The notes beneath the pieces were generated by a model. The model had not been told where the DNA came from. It saw only the letters and a program-made list of their open reading frames with translations, and did no database searches. Position numbers and translations under genes: made by a program. From Isoetes taiwanensis (taxonomy: Eukaryota > Streptophyta > Lycopodiopsida > Isoetales > Isoetaceae), in contig JAJEKV010000082.1 in NCBI GenBank assembly GCA_021234155.1, positions 2,601,377 to 2,665,376 of the forward strand: a DNA stretch of 64,000 nucleotides, given 5' to 3'. Below, piece after piece: positions 53,656 through 64,000 of the stretch (position 1 is its first letter; the number at the start of each line of letters is the position of its first letter).

Positions 53656-54602
53656 ATAAGAGAATCTAGGCGGATCTAAAAAAATTCTTCCAGAAAGTTC
53701 CAAATTGTTCTAATAAGTTTTAGAATGTTCTAGAATATAGGGGAATCTATGGGAATGTAAGGAAATCTAGGGAAATACTTCCAGAAAGTTCTAGAATTAT
53801 ATTTTGAAAGTCTTAGAATGTTTCGGAAAGTCTTAGAATGTTCTAAAAAGTTCTAGAATGTAAAGGAATCCAAGAGAATCTAATAGAATATAAGAAAATC
53901 TTATAAAATGTAAGAGAATCTAGGGGGATCTAGGAAAATTCTTCCAGAAAGTTCCAAATTGTTCTAATAAGTTTTAGAATGTTCTAGAATGTAGGGGAAT
54001 CTATGTGAATGTAAGGAAATCTAGGGAAATACTTCCAGAAAGTTCTAGAATATTTTGAAAGTCTTAGAATGTTTCAGAAAATCTTAGAATGTCCTAAAAA
54101 GTTCTAGAATCTAAAGGAATCCAGAGGAATCTAATATAATGTAAGAAAATCTTATAAAATGTAAGAGAATCTAGGAAAATATTTACAAGCGTAAGGGAAT
54201 CTCTTAAAATCTGGGGGATCTAAAGGAATCTTCATAAAATCTAAGGGAATCTAAGCAAATGTTGATGAAATCTTAGAGTATCTAAGGAAATCTTTACAGA
54301 ATCTCTTTGAATCTCATGTAATGTAAGGGAACCTAGGGCAATCTCATAAAATCTAAAGGGATCTAAGGAGATCTTCATAGAATCTTGGAGAATCTAGAGA
54401 AATCTGGAATTTAGAGGGAATCTTATAAAATTTAAAGGAATGCTCACGAAACCTCCAAGAGAACCTTGGTAGAATCTTAGAGAATCTATGAATTTAGAGT
54501 ATTCTCAAGAGATTCTTTTAGAATGTAGGGCACGACAAGAACTTGCAGCATATGAACATTCTAAAACTCGAACATGCACCGTAGGACGTATTAAATTTCT
54601 TG

Positions 54603-54698
54603 TATATATATATGTTATATATATATATATGTTAGATAGATAAAAAAATAAAATAAAATATATAAATAAATATATATATAATATAATATATATATATA
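54603..54698. repeat. TA-rich microsatellite between head-to-head units
   Basis: TATATA and AAATA runs separate two unit heads in opposite orientation. With the flanking heads they form a long inverted repeat centred near 54650. Confidence 0.85.
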
Positions 54699-55985
54699 CA
54701 AGAAATTTAATGAGTCCTACGGCACATTGTTCTAGTTTTAGCATGTTCTTACGATGCAAGGCCCTGTCATGCTCTAGGTAACCAACGATTCTACTGAGAT
54801 TCTCTTGTGATTCCTCTATATTCTTCAACATTCTATGTACTATATTTAGCATTCATGAAGATTCCCCTAGATTCTCTTGGAATTTTCTATTTGATTGAGG
54901 TGCTTACCCATGAGCATTTAGAACCTTCCAAAATAATCTATTTTGGATCTGTGCAACATTTCTAAAACACTTTCTATTTTTAGACTGAGACGCTTGCCCT
55001 GAGCATCTAGAACATTTTTTTTTCAACATTTATATTGTACACCTTTATTATGAAACATTTTAGAACATTCTATTGTGGCTCTTTGGAAAATTTAAAAAAA
55101 AACTCTAAGATATCATCAAGATTTTCTTAGATTCCCTTAAATATTATGAAGATCCCCTTAGATTCAACTAGATTTTAAGCAATTTCGTCAGAGTTGTAAA
55201 TATTTTCCTACATTCTCTTACAATTTATGAGATTTCCTTATATTCCCTTTAATTCTCCTCGATTCCCTTACATTCTAGAAATTTCTAGAACTTTTACGGA
55301 ACATTCGAAACTTTCAAAACATCATAGAACTCCGAAGATTCCCATTCTTGAACTATCTAGAATGTTATATTCTGTTTTATCTTAATTAGAACATCACCCT
55401 TAAGTATATTTGAAACATAAAGTGTTCATAGAACTAATGCTTGGTCTAGTGGTTAGAATGGGGGGTTTGGGGGGTTGAGGGCTAGGGTTCGAATCCCCCC
55501 AATAACATAAAAAATTTTAAAAGCCTTTCCTTAAGGGACGAGCATTCAACATGAGCCTTAGGATCTTAGACTCGATCAACGATCAAGATCTCACCATATA
55601 AACGTAATATGAGCTGTAGGATCTATTACATATAATTCCCAAAGCCATTTGGACCGTAGGATGTGTGCCAAGCCACCTGAGCCGTAGGATCTCGGATCGA
55701 CGATCAGGATCAAGAGCAACCTGGGCCGTTAGATCGATTACATATAATTCCCAAGCCATGTGCACCATAGGATGTGTCCCAAACCAACGTGAGCCGTAGG
55801 ATCTCGGAACGACGATCAGGATCGAATCAACCTGGGACCGTAGGATCGCACATATAGTCTATACACAAACTCCCAAGCCATCTGGGCCGCACGATACGTC
55901 CCAAAGCCACGTGAGCCGTAGGATCTCGGATCAACGGTCGGATTCAAGAGGACAAACATAAGAACATATATATGTTAGATATAAT
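54699..55985 (+). repeat. Composite repeat unit, divergent
   Basis: Head CAAGAAATTTAATGAGTCC at 54699, shortened and strongly diverged AGATTC and decamer tracts, tRNA-like segment 55438-55506, CCGTAGGATC modules to about 55960. Bases 55019-55895 are duplicated at 58587-59465. Confidence 0.87.
55438..55506 (+). ncRNA. tRNA-like segment, unit at 54.7 kb
   Basis: A and B boxes intact. Precedes AATAACATAAAAAATTTT, a possible pol III stop. Confidence 0.7.
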
Positions 55986-56245
55986 ATAATATATATATAG
56001 AGTATAGATAGATTCCCAAAGCAACGTGAGTAGTAGGATCTCGGACGGCGATCAGGATCAGATCAACGGGACCGTAGGATCGCGTCTATATGCGAATTAT
56101 ATATAAACTCCGGGCCATCGGGCGTAGGATCGTCCCAAAGCCCGCGTGAGCCGCCGGATCTCGAGCGGACCCGGTCCGGATAAAGCGCGACAAACATAAG
56201 AACATATGTAGAGTAGATAGATAGATAGATAGATAGATATGTAGT
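55986..56245 (+). repeat. Extra composite-unit tail and GATA microsatellite
   Basis: A second tail (GATTCCCAAAGCAACGTGAG ... ACAAACATAAGAACATATG) follows without a head or tRNA-like part, then GATA repeats (about 56213-56240). Confidence 0.8.
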
Positions 56246-57707
56246 GCACTCATCGTGTGGCATTCGCATTTGATGTTGTCGTGTGTGGAAGGGGGTTGAA
56301 AGCTGAAGGCATAAATGTGGATTACTTTGTGTTCCTCCTCGGACCACCATATTATGACCGTGCTTCTCGATTACATTTGCTCCTTGAGTGCTTCGCCAAT
56401 ATCCCACCTTTCGATGGGCGAATGTATTAGAGGGTGCAGTGGGGTGGGTGGGTTCCGGGGGCTCTTGTTTGTTTGAGCTAGAGCCTATTGGCCTCACTTT
56501 TACGTTACTATTAGCGGCTTGGCATTATTGAACTTGCCTTTCGAGATAGCTCTCGACTTGGACGGGGCTGCAATATGTACACTTGCTTTCAATGCTTGAA
56601 GCTAAGAGCTTAGTTCTTGGTGCCTTGCTATCTGCTTCTACACGTCTTGCACGCAATAACGCAACTGTTCGGCACGTAACCCCTTTCCTTGCAAAGTGAG
56701 TGTCTTGCAATTCTCGCACATCATGGTCTCCAGGGGAGGAACCTTCTTCTACCATCCGAAGCCTAGAGGTTGTGTCAGTGTCTCGAGCAGAATTTCCCAT
56801 ATCCAGAGCGCTGATTCTGGCCTGCAAAGGTTATTGAATCTTGGTGGCCATCTCCACAATCTCTATACGGAATTTTGCTATGGTCCCCCTAATCCCCTGC
56901 TCAAAGTTTTTACTAATCTTGGACCATAGTATCCAGTCTTTTCGATGTTGTGGTTAGATCTGTCCATAATTCAGCAATTTCCAATCTAATCTGACAATGT
57001 TCAGATAATGCAAACTGAAAGCAATCATCAAACAGCTGCATTCATGTCTAGCTGCTTGGTCAATAATGTGGGTGCAAAAGACTCTGTTTGCTCAGTAGGC
57101 ATGCTAGCTGAGTTGTAAGGTCTTCAACCTTTGCATGCATTTGCTTAAAAGGCTTTTTCGGATAAAGGGGGGGATTGTTTGAGGTTTAAATGGTAGCCAC
57201 AGGCCTGTCTTGCCAGCATACTGCATCTGCTTTCGCCCCTGCCTTCCTTAGTATATGCCTAAGAGTCTTGCCCGTGTTGTCCATTTTGTGTAGGGGAATA
57301 GACTCTATGACAACCTCTAATAGAAGTTCACCTGCTATGTTAGACCTACCTTGGAGCATAAGTGATTCTCGCCTTCAGTGGTTGGTGTAAGGGGGTTGTA
57401 GTTGGGAGGTTCCTTCCCTGCTTTTGCAAGAGTTGCTTTAAGATGAGTTTGAATTGAATAAAAAAACTCTCTGACAATTTACTATGTGGACTTTGGTTTA
57501 GATGATCTTTAGAACTTAGACACTCTTTAGAAAGAGAAAGGGTCTAAATCCCGGGGGGTGCGCTTAGAAAAAACTGTAGAAATCATGTGAGTGTAAGGGA
57601 GGGTTTTTTTTTTTGCCCAATCAAGCACAATTTCATTAATTATGGACAATACCTGAATTTATGGACCATTTTTTAGTACACTTGGATGAATGACTCATTT
57701 TCATACA
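56246..57707 (-). other. Probable 3' part of transposon relic, unassigned frames
   Basis: Minus-strand frames at 56280-56497 and 56525-56827 are charged and free of low complexity (for example TSRLRMVEEGSSPGDHDVRE) but carry no domain I know. They may belong to the relic at 57.7-58.6 kb or to another element. Confidence 0.35.
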
Positions 57708-58570
57708 CTAGTTGACATCCCCTGCGAGTGCTGCATATGCCTCAGCAGCATGCACGGGTATCTTAATAGTATTAGGTATCTTCTTCTTGTTTGATGGCTC
57801 CCAAGCGTAGTCGATAGTCTCCACTTCTATGCGGTCACTTGCAGTCGTTGGCCTCCATCTCTTCTTCCAGCAATTGGCATAATTAGCTGGGTAGACTTCA
57901 GTTCCTCTTTGGGATTGGCTCCCACCAAGTCACGAGAATAGTCTCAAAGTTCTCCTTCTTATCATCCATTTGTGGGTCCTCAGTAGCTAGGCCCACCCAA
58001 GTTGGGCACAACACATCATCAGGGCGTGCCATAATAAACATACCTTTCTTCAAATCTTTGTATGGGTTGAATTCCGGTACAGGTTTGTCCTTCGGGGGCG
58101 GCGTAAGGAGGAGTGATAGTAACAATTGGCTCCACCACTGACTACATGAGGTGGAGCTTGTGCTTGCCTAGTACATGGGCCGAAGTCATTATAAGTGCAG
58201 CCGTCCACTGGCGATGTTCCCGAAGTTCTTGCGGGAGTTTCATCCAATATTCAATCGCGGGCGTGAAATGTGCGAAAAGTAGTTGGCGTTTCGGAGCACC
58301 TTTGTTAGACGTTGAACAAGCAACCCAATGCAATATATGCTTGTGGATTGTTTTGCTGCGGGGCCAAGATCCTTCACCGATTTCTTGGGAGGAAGCAGCC
58401 TAGGATATCCAATTGGCATCATGGGCTTCCCGTCCTCTTTTTCTTTCCACATCTTTATTCCACCAGCAGGCAACCAATCCAGGTAAGTGGGTCTAGTTTT
58501 GTAATACATGACTGGCCAATCACCATTCATAGCGAATCTGAAAGTTAGAGGGGTGGTATGACCTGTCAAT
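57708..58570 (-). pseudogene. Transposon-associated protein relic with a BAH/chromo-like segment
   Basis: Read on the minus strand in three frames: NGDWPVMYYKTRPTYLDWLP, then GKPMMPIGYPRLLPPKKSV, then IEYWMKLPQELREHRQWTAA, then KGMFIMARPDDVLCPTWVGL, then WWEPIPKR, then ANCWKKRWRPTTASDRIEVE, with a stop at 57708-57710. The part around GMFIMARPDD...PTWVGLA resembles the beginning of BAH-type domains (a residue set meaning access/width control at chromatin) found in several plant transposon proteins. At least two frameshifts. A transposase catalytic core was not seen, so the class is unknown. Confidence 0.5.
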
Positions 58571-58840
58571 CATCATCCCCATCTGGTTTTTCAACATTTA
58601 TATTGTACACCTTTATTATGAAACATTTTAGAACATTCTATTGTGGCTCTTTGGAAAATTTAAAAAAAAACTCTAAGATATCATCAAGATTTTCTTAGAT
58701 TCCCTTAAATATTATGAAGATCCCCTTAGATTCAACTAGATTTTAAGCAATTTCGTCAGAGTTGTAAATATTTTCCTACATTCTCTTACAATTTATGAGA
58801 TTTCCTTATATTCCCTTTAATTCTCCTCGATTCCCTTACA

Positions 58841-58883
58841 TTCTAGAAATTTCTAGAACTTTCTGGAACATTCTGAAACTTTC
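58841..58883 (+). promoter_or_regulatory. Short heat-shock-element-like array, 58.6 kb unit
   Basis: Four decamers TTCTAGAAAT, TTCTAGAACT, TTCTGGAACA and TTCTGAAACT in 10-bp register. The sister copy at 55.3 kb has lost register at the third (ACTTTTACGGAAC). Confidence 0.65.
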
Positions 58884-59006
58884 AAAACATCATAGAACTC
58901 CGAAGATTCCCATTCTTGAACTATCTAGAATGTTATATTCTGTTTTATCTTAATTAGAACATCACCCTTAAGTATATTTGAAACATAAAGTGTTCATAGA
59001 ACTAAT

Positions 59007-59074
59007 GCTTGGTCTAGTGGTTAGAATGGGGGGTTTGGGGGGTTGAGTGCCAGGGTTCGAATCCCCCCAATAAC
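59007..59074 (+). ncRNA. tRNA-like segment, duplicated unit at 58.6 kb
   Basis: Differs from the 55.4 kb copy at very few positions (GAGTGCCAGGG instead of GAGGGCTAGGG). Confidence 0.7.
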
Positions 59075-59485
59075 ATAAAAAATTTTAAAAGCCTTTCCTT
59101 AAGGGACGAGCATTCAACATGAGCCTTAGGATCTTAGACTCGATCAACGATCAAGATCTCACCATATAAACGTAATATGAGCTGTAGGATCTATTACATA
59201 TAATTCCCAAAGCCATTTGGACCGTAGGATGTGTGCCAAGCCACCTGAGCCGTAGGATCTCGGATCGACGATCAGGATCAAGAGCAACCTGGGCCGTTAG
59301 ATCGATTACATATAATTCCCAAGCCATGTGCACCGTAGGATGTGTCCCAAACCAACGTGAGCCGTAGGATCTCGGACCGACGATCAGGATCGAATCAACC
59401 TGGACCGTAGGATCGCTTACATATAGTCTATACACAAACTCCCAAGCCATCTGGGCCGCACGATAATATAATATAATATATACAA

Positions 59486-60429
59486 GGAAGGCTCGTCCAT
59501 GAAAAAATTATCGAACGTGGAATGCAAACTCATATTGCAGTGGGCAATATACTTGTTAGTATGTATGCCAAATTTAGGAGCTTAGAGGAGTCTCATGACA
59601 TTTTCAACTGCCGGATAGGAATGTGGTGACATGGAGTGTTGTGATTGCAGAATATGCTCAGAATGGAAGTATCCCAGCATCTTAAAAGCATGTTGTTTCA
59701 TGGATGCCAAAGCAGAAGGCAGAAGGATTCATAAGCAGGTAATTGAAAGATGCTTTCTGCTTGACATTATTGTGGGGAATACTCTTGTTTACATGTATGC
59801 TAATTCTGGAAGCTTGGACGAAGCATGCCAAGTCTTTGAGAAATTGTCTGATACAAATGTAGTTACATTGGGGCACTCTGATCACAGGGTATGCTGAGCA
59901 TGGCGAAGGCCTATGTGCGCTACAGTGTTTTGAGGACATGCGGTGCAAGGGCACATTACCTACCAAGGTCACATTCTTGAGCAGCTTGAAAGCATGCAAC
60001 AAAATTGGTGCCATTGAGCAGGGTAGATGTATTCATAAACAGATCATGGAAAGTGGCTTCCGAGATAATATCATGGTGGGAAGTACTCTTGTAGATATGT
60101 ATGCAAAATGTGGAAGCTTAGATGAAGCACGGAGGGTTTTTGACAGATTGACTGATAGAGATGTTGACTGAAGCAATGATTGCAGGGTATGCAGAATATG
60201 GAGAAGGGTATGCTGCATTGTGCTGTTTTGAGAGGATGCAGGGGGAGGGCATAAAGCCAAGTTTACCTTTTCAAGCATCCTAAAAGCTTGTAGTAGTGTA
60301 TATGCCATAGAACATGGAAGATCAGTCCATAAACAGATTATTGAAACTGGTCTTAAATTGGATATAGCAGTGGGAACTAGTCGTGTAGACATGCATGCTA
60401 AATGCGGAAGCAAAGCTGATCTGTTGTAG
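59486..60429 (+). pseudogene. PPR protein pseudogene 3 (5' truncated)
   Basis: Begins in the middle of a PPR unit directly after the composite-repeat end: GRLVHEKIIERG, AVGNILVSMYAKFRSLEES. It continues with KQVIERCFLLDIIVGNTLVY, SLDEACQVFEKLSDTNVV, HKQIMESGFRDNIMVGSTLV, DMYAKCGSLDEARRVFDRLT and further units to about 60429. These are PLS-class PPR repeats. Several frameshifts and stops. No E or DYW domain. Its relation to the minus-strand PPR genes at 38-46 kb is only at family level. Confidence 0.85.
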
Positions 60430-60641
60430 GTGGTACAGCCACTGCCCACGTACCATGAGAAGTAAAAAGCAATTGGATGTTGCGCCTATGTTCCAACTTC
60501 CATGCAATCAGGAAATCTGGTTTGGTTAAAAGAAAAGAATCTCTATGATGTTCAGTTGATTAAAGTGCCATGTCTGTATTCCAACATAGCTTATGCATAA
60601 TTTCAGTTGGATGCATTGTCTGACAAGAGATAACTTTACAG

Positions 60642-61980
60642 GAACTTCTTGCAATTCAAAAGCAAGGGCCCAGGGCTATAGGATTTTTTGGAACAAGAAA
60701 TATGGGGTGCATGCATCAACAGCTAATTGAGATTCTTAGTTATGCAATGGTTATAATGGTGAGGATATATCTCGGTCAACTATGCCTTCATACAAAATTT
60801 AGTTTGCCAATATTAAGTTTTTGTGTCTCATTGGCTTAGAAAAACCATATGTTTACATCTGGGGCATCTGGGACAAATGCTGCTGTTATTCGTGGAGCTT
60901 TGGGAGCAGAAAGACCGGACTTGCTGACAGTAATTCTTCCTCAAAGTCTAAAGAGGCAATCTCCAGAAAGTTAAGAATTGCTTTCAAAGGTAAAAGCTAA
61001 TAACTTGAAGTTCTGATGGAATGAATATTGAATTGTGTTGCTTCTGCTTGTGCTTCCTGGTAATTGAACTAGATCTAGAATCATTATCTATTTAGGCATT
61101 AGTTTACAGGCCTTAAATGCTGAAAATTGAAATTAGATAACTAACCCAGAAAAATGTTGCATGGTGTGAACACTCTAGTATGAGCAAAAATCACTTGATT
61201 TTCGTGGGGAAATAGTGTCTTTTTATTGGTTGCGCGGATTAGGAATTAGGTCCCACGGCGACGTATATAGGAATAGTCTGGAGATGTTTGGTTGAGGTGT
61301 AGGAACATGGGATAAAACTTGGTTCCTTTAAGTTCAGATGAGTTCCCTTTCTCAATTAATTTTCTTGGAAAAAGTTTCTTTTTATTGGTTAGGGGACAGG
61401 AATTAGTTTCTTTGAGATCGATATGGAAATGGTCTGGAGATGCTTGGTTGAGGTGCATGAACATGGGATAAACCTTGGGTCTAGATGAGTTTTCTTTTCA
61501 AAAAGTTGTGGCGTTGCGAATTTATACTTGAGCCAACAAAGTTCTGCAAGCAGTTAGGCTATTTTACACGTTCATGTAGGTTCTTGAATATACTGTAGGG
61601 AAAACTACTAAAATGCAATGTTCTAGTTTATTGGAGCACAGTGGCTCATCAATGTCTGGCCTATGTCTTTGCCGTCATGTGTCATCGTTCTTATTCACAT
61701 ATTTGACAAGTGAAGCATCTTATTGAAAAGCCTCACGATGACCATCTTCCTTTGCTTGAAGCAAGCAGGTGCAACAACTTACGATTTTCTGTTAGCCTCC
61801 GATGCTGCTGACTTCTTTACTGATTACTGTGTTTAATGTTATAGGCTTTGCAACATGGACATTTTATTCCACGTCCAACAGGTTATATGCTTTGATTTCC
61901 ATGACAGTAAGCTTCTAAAGGAGACTTGCAGAGAAGCCAAAGAGCTTAGGAAAATTGTCACACTTTTTTATTTAGATTGA
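60642..61980 (+). pseudogene. DprA/LOG-like (SLOG-fold) conserved plant protein, truncated
   Basis: Four exons read clearly. 60642-60758: ELLAIQKQGPRAIGFFGTRN, ending SYAMVIM. 60840-60989: KNHMFTSGASGTNAAVIRGA, then PDLLTVILPQSLKRQSPES, stop, ELLSK. 61710-61768: IEKPHDDHLPLLEAS. 61845-61980: CNMDILFHVQQVICFDFHDS, then EAKELRKIVTLFYLD, stop TGA. This matches a conserved plant family usually annotated as DNA recombination-mediator A-like; GFFGTRN and SGASGTNAAVIRGA are the nucleotide-binding loops. Two lesions are visible: a CAA to TAA stop at 60972-60974, and an intron acceptor changed from AG to AA at 61708-61709. The N-terminal exons are missing, replaced by PPR and repeat sequence. The biochemical role of the family is not well established. 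Confidence 0.8.
61217..61502 (+). repeat. Tandem duplication of about 160 bp in an intron
   Basis: TTTTTATTGGTT ... GGAATTAGG/GGAATTAGT ... GGTCTGGAGATG.TTGGTTGA ... GAACATGGGATAAA occurs twice within the intron of the DprA-like relic. Confidence 0.82.
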
Positions 61981-62970
61981 ATTATTGGACTCAAAAGTAG
62001 AAGGAAACAATGCAATAAGGTTGCAGATTATTTGTATGGTAAGGAATGCTTATGGTGGCATAGAATAAGAAGATTGTGACTGCTGTTCTCTTCTTTCACT
62101 TGTAAATTTTAAGTAGTATGGATAAAATGTTGTAAAGAGTCCATCATTTAGTTTGAAAATGGTGGAGCAGTGACAATACTATTTGAAAGATATTTCAGCT
62201 GCTTTGATACTAATTGTTGTCAAACTTTTAGCTCTCTGCTTTGTCCTTTGAAGATTGCATAGTTCTATTTCTTTGCCAAAGATGCTACTACTTAATTTAG
62301 TGTATTCCTCCCTATTTTCTAGCCTAGAAGATGATGGCCTCTTGTCGGCAACTACCTTATAAAGTCTCTTGAAGAAGTGTTACTGTGTTCAAAGTCTTGG
62401 ATTGTTTTGTGTAACAACAGTGAACCTTCACCTTGATGTATCCTGGAAAGTGAGAATTATCATTCTCTATCCATGCATAGGTTTGACATGAAATCACTAG
62501 TTCAGTAGGGAGCATCACTAGTTCAGTAGGGGAGCACATTGCCCATTCAATTTTTGTGATGACATTGTAGATCTCTAGTTATGCTATGTTCAGCACGTCT
62601 ATTTTTTGTAGCTATGAAGCCAAATAGTAAACCAGTTAAGATCCATTGCCAAAGAAAGGGTCAAAAATAAAATAATTTTGTCAATTGAATTGCATGGTTA
62701 AGAAGATCTTGGTATGAGGTATTATATAAACTTTTTTTCAAAAAAAATGGTTTAGTGCTGTTGGAGTTGAATGGTATAGGATATCCGTGCAATATGTCAC
62801 TGTCTTGACTCATTTTAGTGTGAGGGTTTTTGTCGTTAGTTTGACATCAGAGTTGAAGTAATGGGAATTCATCAGAGTTGAAGTAATGGGAATTGTGATG
62901 TCGGCTCATGTGTGTGGGGTGTGCTTCAAGAGAGTGATGCACTAAGAGAGATGTTGAATTGGCACTCATA
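61981..62970. other. Unassigned DNA with small direct duplications
   Basis: No gene recognised. CATCACTAGTTCAGTAGGG is repeated near 62490-62535, and ATCAGAGTTGAAGTAATGGG is repeated at a 25-bp period near 62844-62893. Confidence 0.5.
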
Positions 62971-63108
62971 TTTTTTGGGTTGCCCCTAGGGGGGCAAACC
63001 CTCGGTCATGTGGGTTTATGATATATCCTAGGTATATGCTAGAATATATCTAAGATATGCTGATGACTGCTCCAAACCTACTATTCCATGTAAACTATCG
63101 GTCACCTG
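62971..63108 (-). mobile_element. Dispersed SINE-like repeat, copy 4
   Basis: Reverse-complement relative of 15173-15310, sharing CAGGTGACCG, GAGCAGTCAT, TTCTAGCATATACCTAGGAT and the terminal hairpin TTGCCCCCCTAGGGGCAA with CCCAAAAAA tail (here read as TTTTTTGGG at 62971). Confidence 0.75.
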
Positions 63109-64000
63109 CGTTCTGGATACGGGATGTTCCAACCGAGTAACTGGCAGGGCAGACCGAAGATTTTCCTTCCTAACAATACGCCTCAATATGCCTGAAGCTA
63201 TGGATTCATGATGCCGGCTAGGTGGTGCTGCATTTTCTTGAAGAAAATCTGATTCATAGTTTTCGGCCAGTTTATAAAGGTCGGATCCATATCTACAGGG
63301 GAAATATGGGCGGGCTCCGAACGAGGAACCCTTGAGAGTCTGAGAAGAGCGGGAAGGACCATATTTTTCATGGTGATTCGGCTAGGCTCGTTAATCATCT
63401 CATCGGCTCCAACGCTAGTTGCAGTTGCAGATGTTGGTCTTTCATGTAAGCTGCTCTCTACATTTACTTGTTGTACCTCTTGCTTCTCTTTAGTCAGATC
63501 ATTCATTATAATCTGTAAGTTCTACTCCACATCCTCTTTTGTTTCTGATAAAAAGGATGAGAAATAATCACATACCTTAACACTTTTTGCAAGTGCATAT
63601 GCTGCCTGTGGAATTCTTAGATTCTGATATGGTGCATATTTGGCAACTACTGTACTCAGTGGACCTGCATGCTAAATTCGTACAAATATTTTCGACCCAT
63701 CGGAGATCCATGTTTACTTATTTCGTGTGGTGCATAGAGCAAGGAGGCTCACAAGCAGGACTAATACTAGTCGATTGCAGCAGTTGGATTTAGCAGGATC
63801 TTCAGAGTTACTTATTCAGGGATATATAGGCAATCTAGGATCCTCTGCTACCAACAAAAAATTCCAGGTTTTTCTCTAGAATCTTTTCCTTCATCGTACT
63901 TTTCCAGTACTGTTGAATCCCGACCTTGATTGTAGTGGTATGATGAATTATGTGCATCTATCTGATTCTTTCATGACTTTGGCATCGATTGTTCTTGATA
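63109..64000. other. Unassigned DNA to the window end
   Basis: A minus-strand frame of 102 codons (63198-63506) reads ERPTSATATSVGADEMINEP and ITMKNMVLPALLRLSRVPRS; protein-like but unassigned. Other frames are weak. Confidence 0.35.

Larger units (their letters stand above)
52908..54602 (-). repeat. Composite repeat unit, inverted orientation
   Basis: Complete unit on the minus strand, head at 54602 (reverse of CAAGAAATTTAAT), tail at 52908. It shares the three-copy 80-86 bp tail module with unit 2 and has a decamer-region duplication of about 245 bp (53690-53935 and 53940-54180) like unit 5. The decamer array and tRNA-like segment are listed separately. Confidence 0.9.
58587..59465 (+). 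repeat. Direct duplication of 55019-55895
   Basis: The 879 bp are nearly identical to 55019-55895, at an offset of about 3,570 bp, including the tRNA-like segment and most CCGTAGGATC modules. The copy starts inside the unit (at TTTTTCAACATT) and ends at CGATA, then runs into an ATAAT microsatellite and the PPR relic. Confidence 0.93.

Noticed and set aside
22798-59074. True tRNA genes in the composite repeats
   Set aside because: A and B boxes are good, but the seven bases before the A box do not pair with those after the T arm, the T stem pairs only in part and no anticodon arm is evident. They are tRNA-like only.

Overview
The window is nuclear DNA of a land plant. The evidence is spliceosomal introns with GT-AG borders, plant-specific gene families (plastid homogentisate solanesyltransferase, DYW-type PPR proteins), an LRR and receptor-kinase relic, and dense retroelement debris. 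Abundant DYW-PPR pseudogenes, AT-rich intergenic DNA and heavy repeat load fit a seed-free plant such as a fern, but I cannot name the species from sequence alone.

Only one gene looks essentially complete: homogentisate solanesyltransferase (HST, plastoquinone-9 synthesis) at 17.0-21.8 kb on the + strand, with eleven coding exons. All ten introns have canonical ends. The only doubt is the extreme 5' end, where the transit-peptide region shifts frame by one base. Every other recognisable cellular gene is a broken piece: folylpolyglutamate synthase (14.3-14.8 kb, -), an LRR protein (29.3 kb, +), a SPINDLY-like TPR protein (31.4-31.6 kb, +), a receptor-like kinase (34.2 kb, +), the Fe-S scaffold NBP35 (36.7-37.2 kb, split between the two strands), two DYW-PPR genes (38.5-46.2 kb, -), THO2/THOC2 (48.6-49.2 kb, +), another PPR (59.5-60.4 kb, +) and a DprA/LOG-like protein (60.6-62.0 kb, +).

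Layout. 0-6 kb: remnant LTR and primer-binding site of one element beside a truncated Ty3/gypsy element (-), cut inside integrase. 6-10.9 kb: no gene; a cluster of GAAAC...GTTTC imperfect palindromes and a C-rich (G-quadruplex type) tract. 11.0-12.7 kb: a clean 1,681-bp solo LTR flanked by a TAAGC target-site duplication. 14-22 kb: FPGS relic and HST. 22.0-28.7 kb: five tandem copies of a 1.1-1.6 kb composite repeat. 28.7-35.4 kb: foldback elements, gene relics and dispersed repeats. 36.4-46.3 kb: LINE and NBP35 relics and a 4-5 kb tandem duplication carrying the DYW-PPR pseudogenes. 47-52 kb: THO2 relic and unassigned DNA. 52.9-59.5 kb: further copies of the composite repeat, one inverted and head-to-head with the next, around a transposon relic. 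59.5-64 kb: PPR and DprA-like pseudogenes and unassigned DNA.

The most unusual structure is the composite repeat (eight copies with a tRNA-like core plus fragments). Each fuller unit runs: conserved head, AGATTC-rich tract, a run of TTCTAGAANN decamers in near-perfect 10-bp register, a tRNA-like segment with pol III A- and B-box motifs, then several CCGTAGGATC modules containing CACGTG. The decamer run is formally a very long heat-shock element (up to 13 of 14 alternating TTC/GAA half-sites) about 75-85 bp upstream of the tRNA-like promoter. Whether heat-shock factor or pol III uses it is inference.
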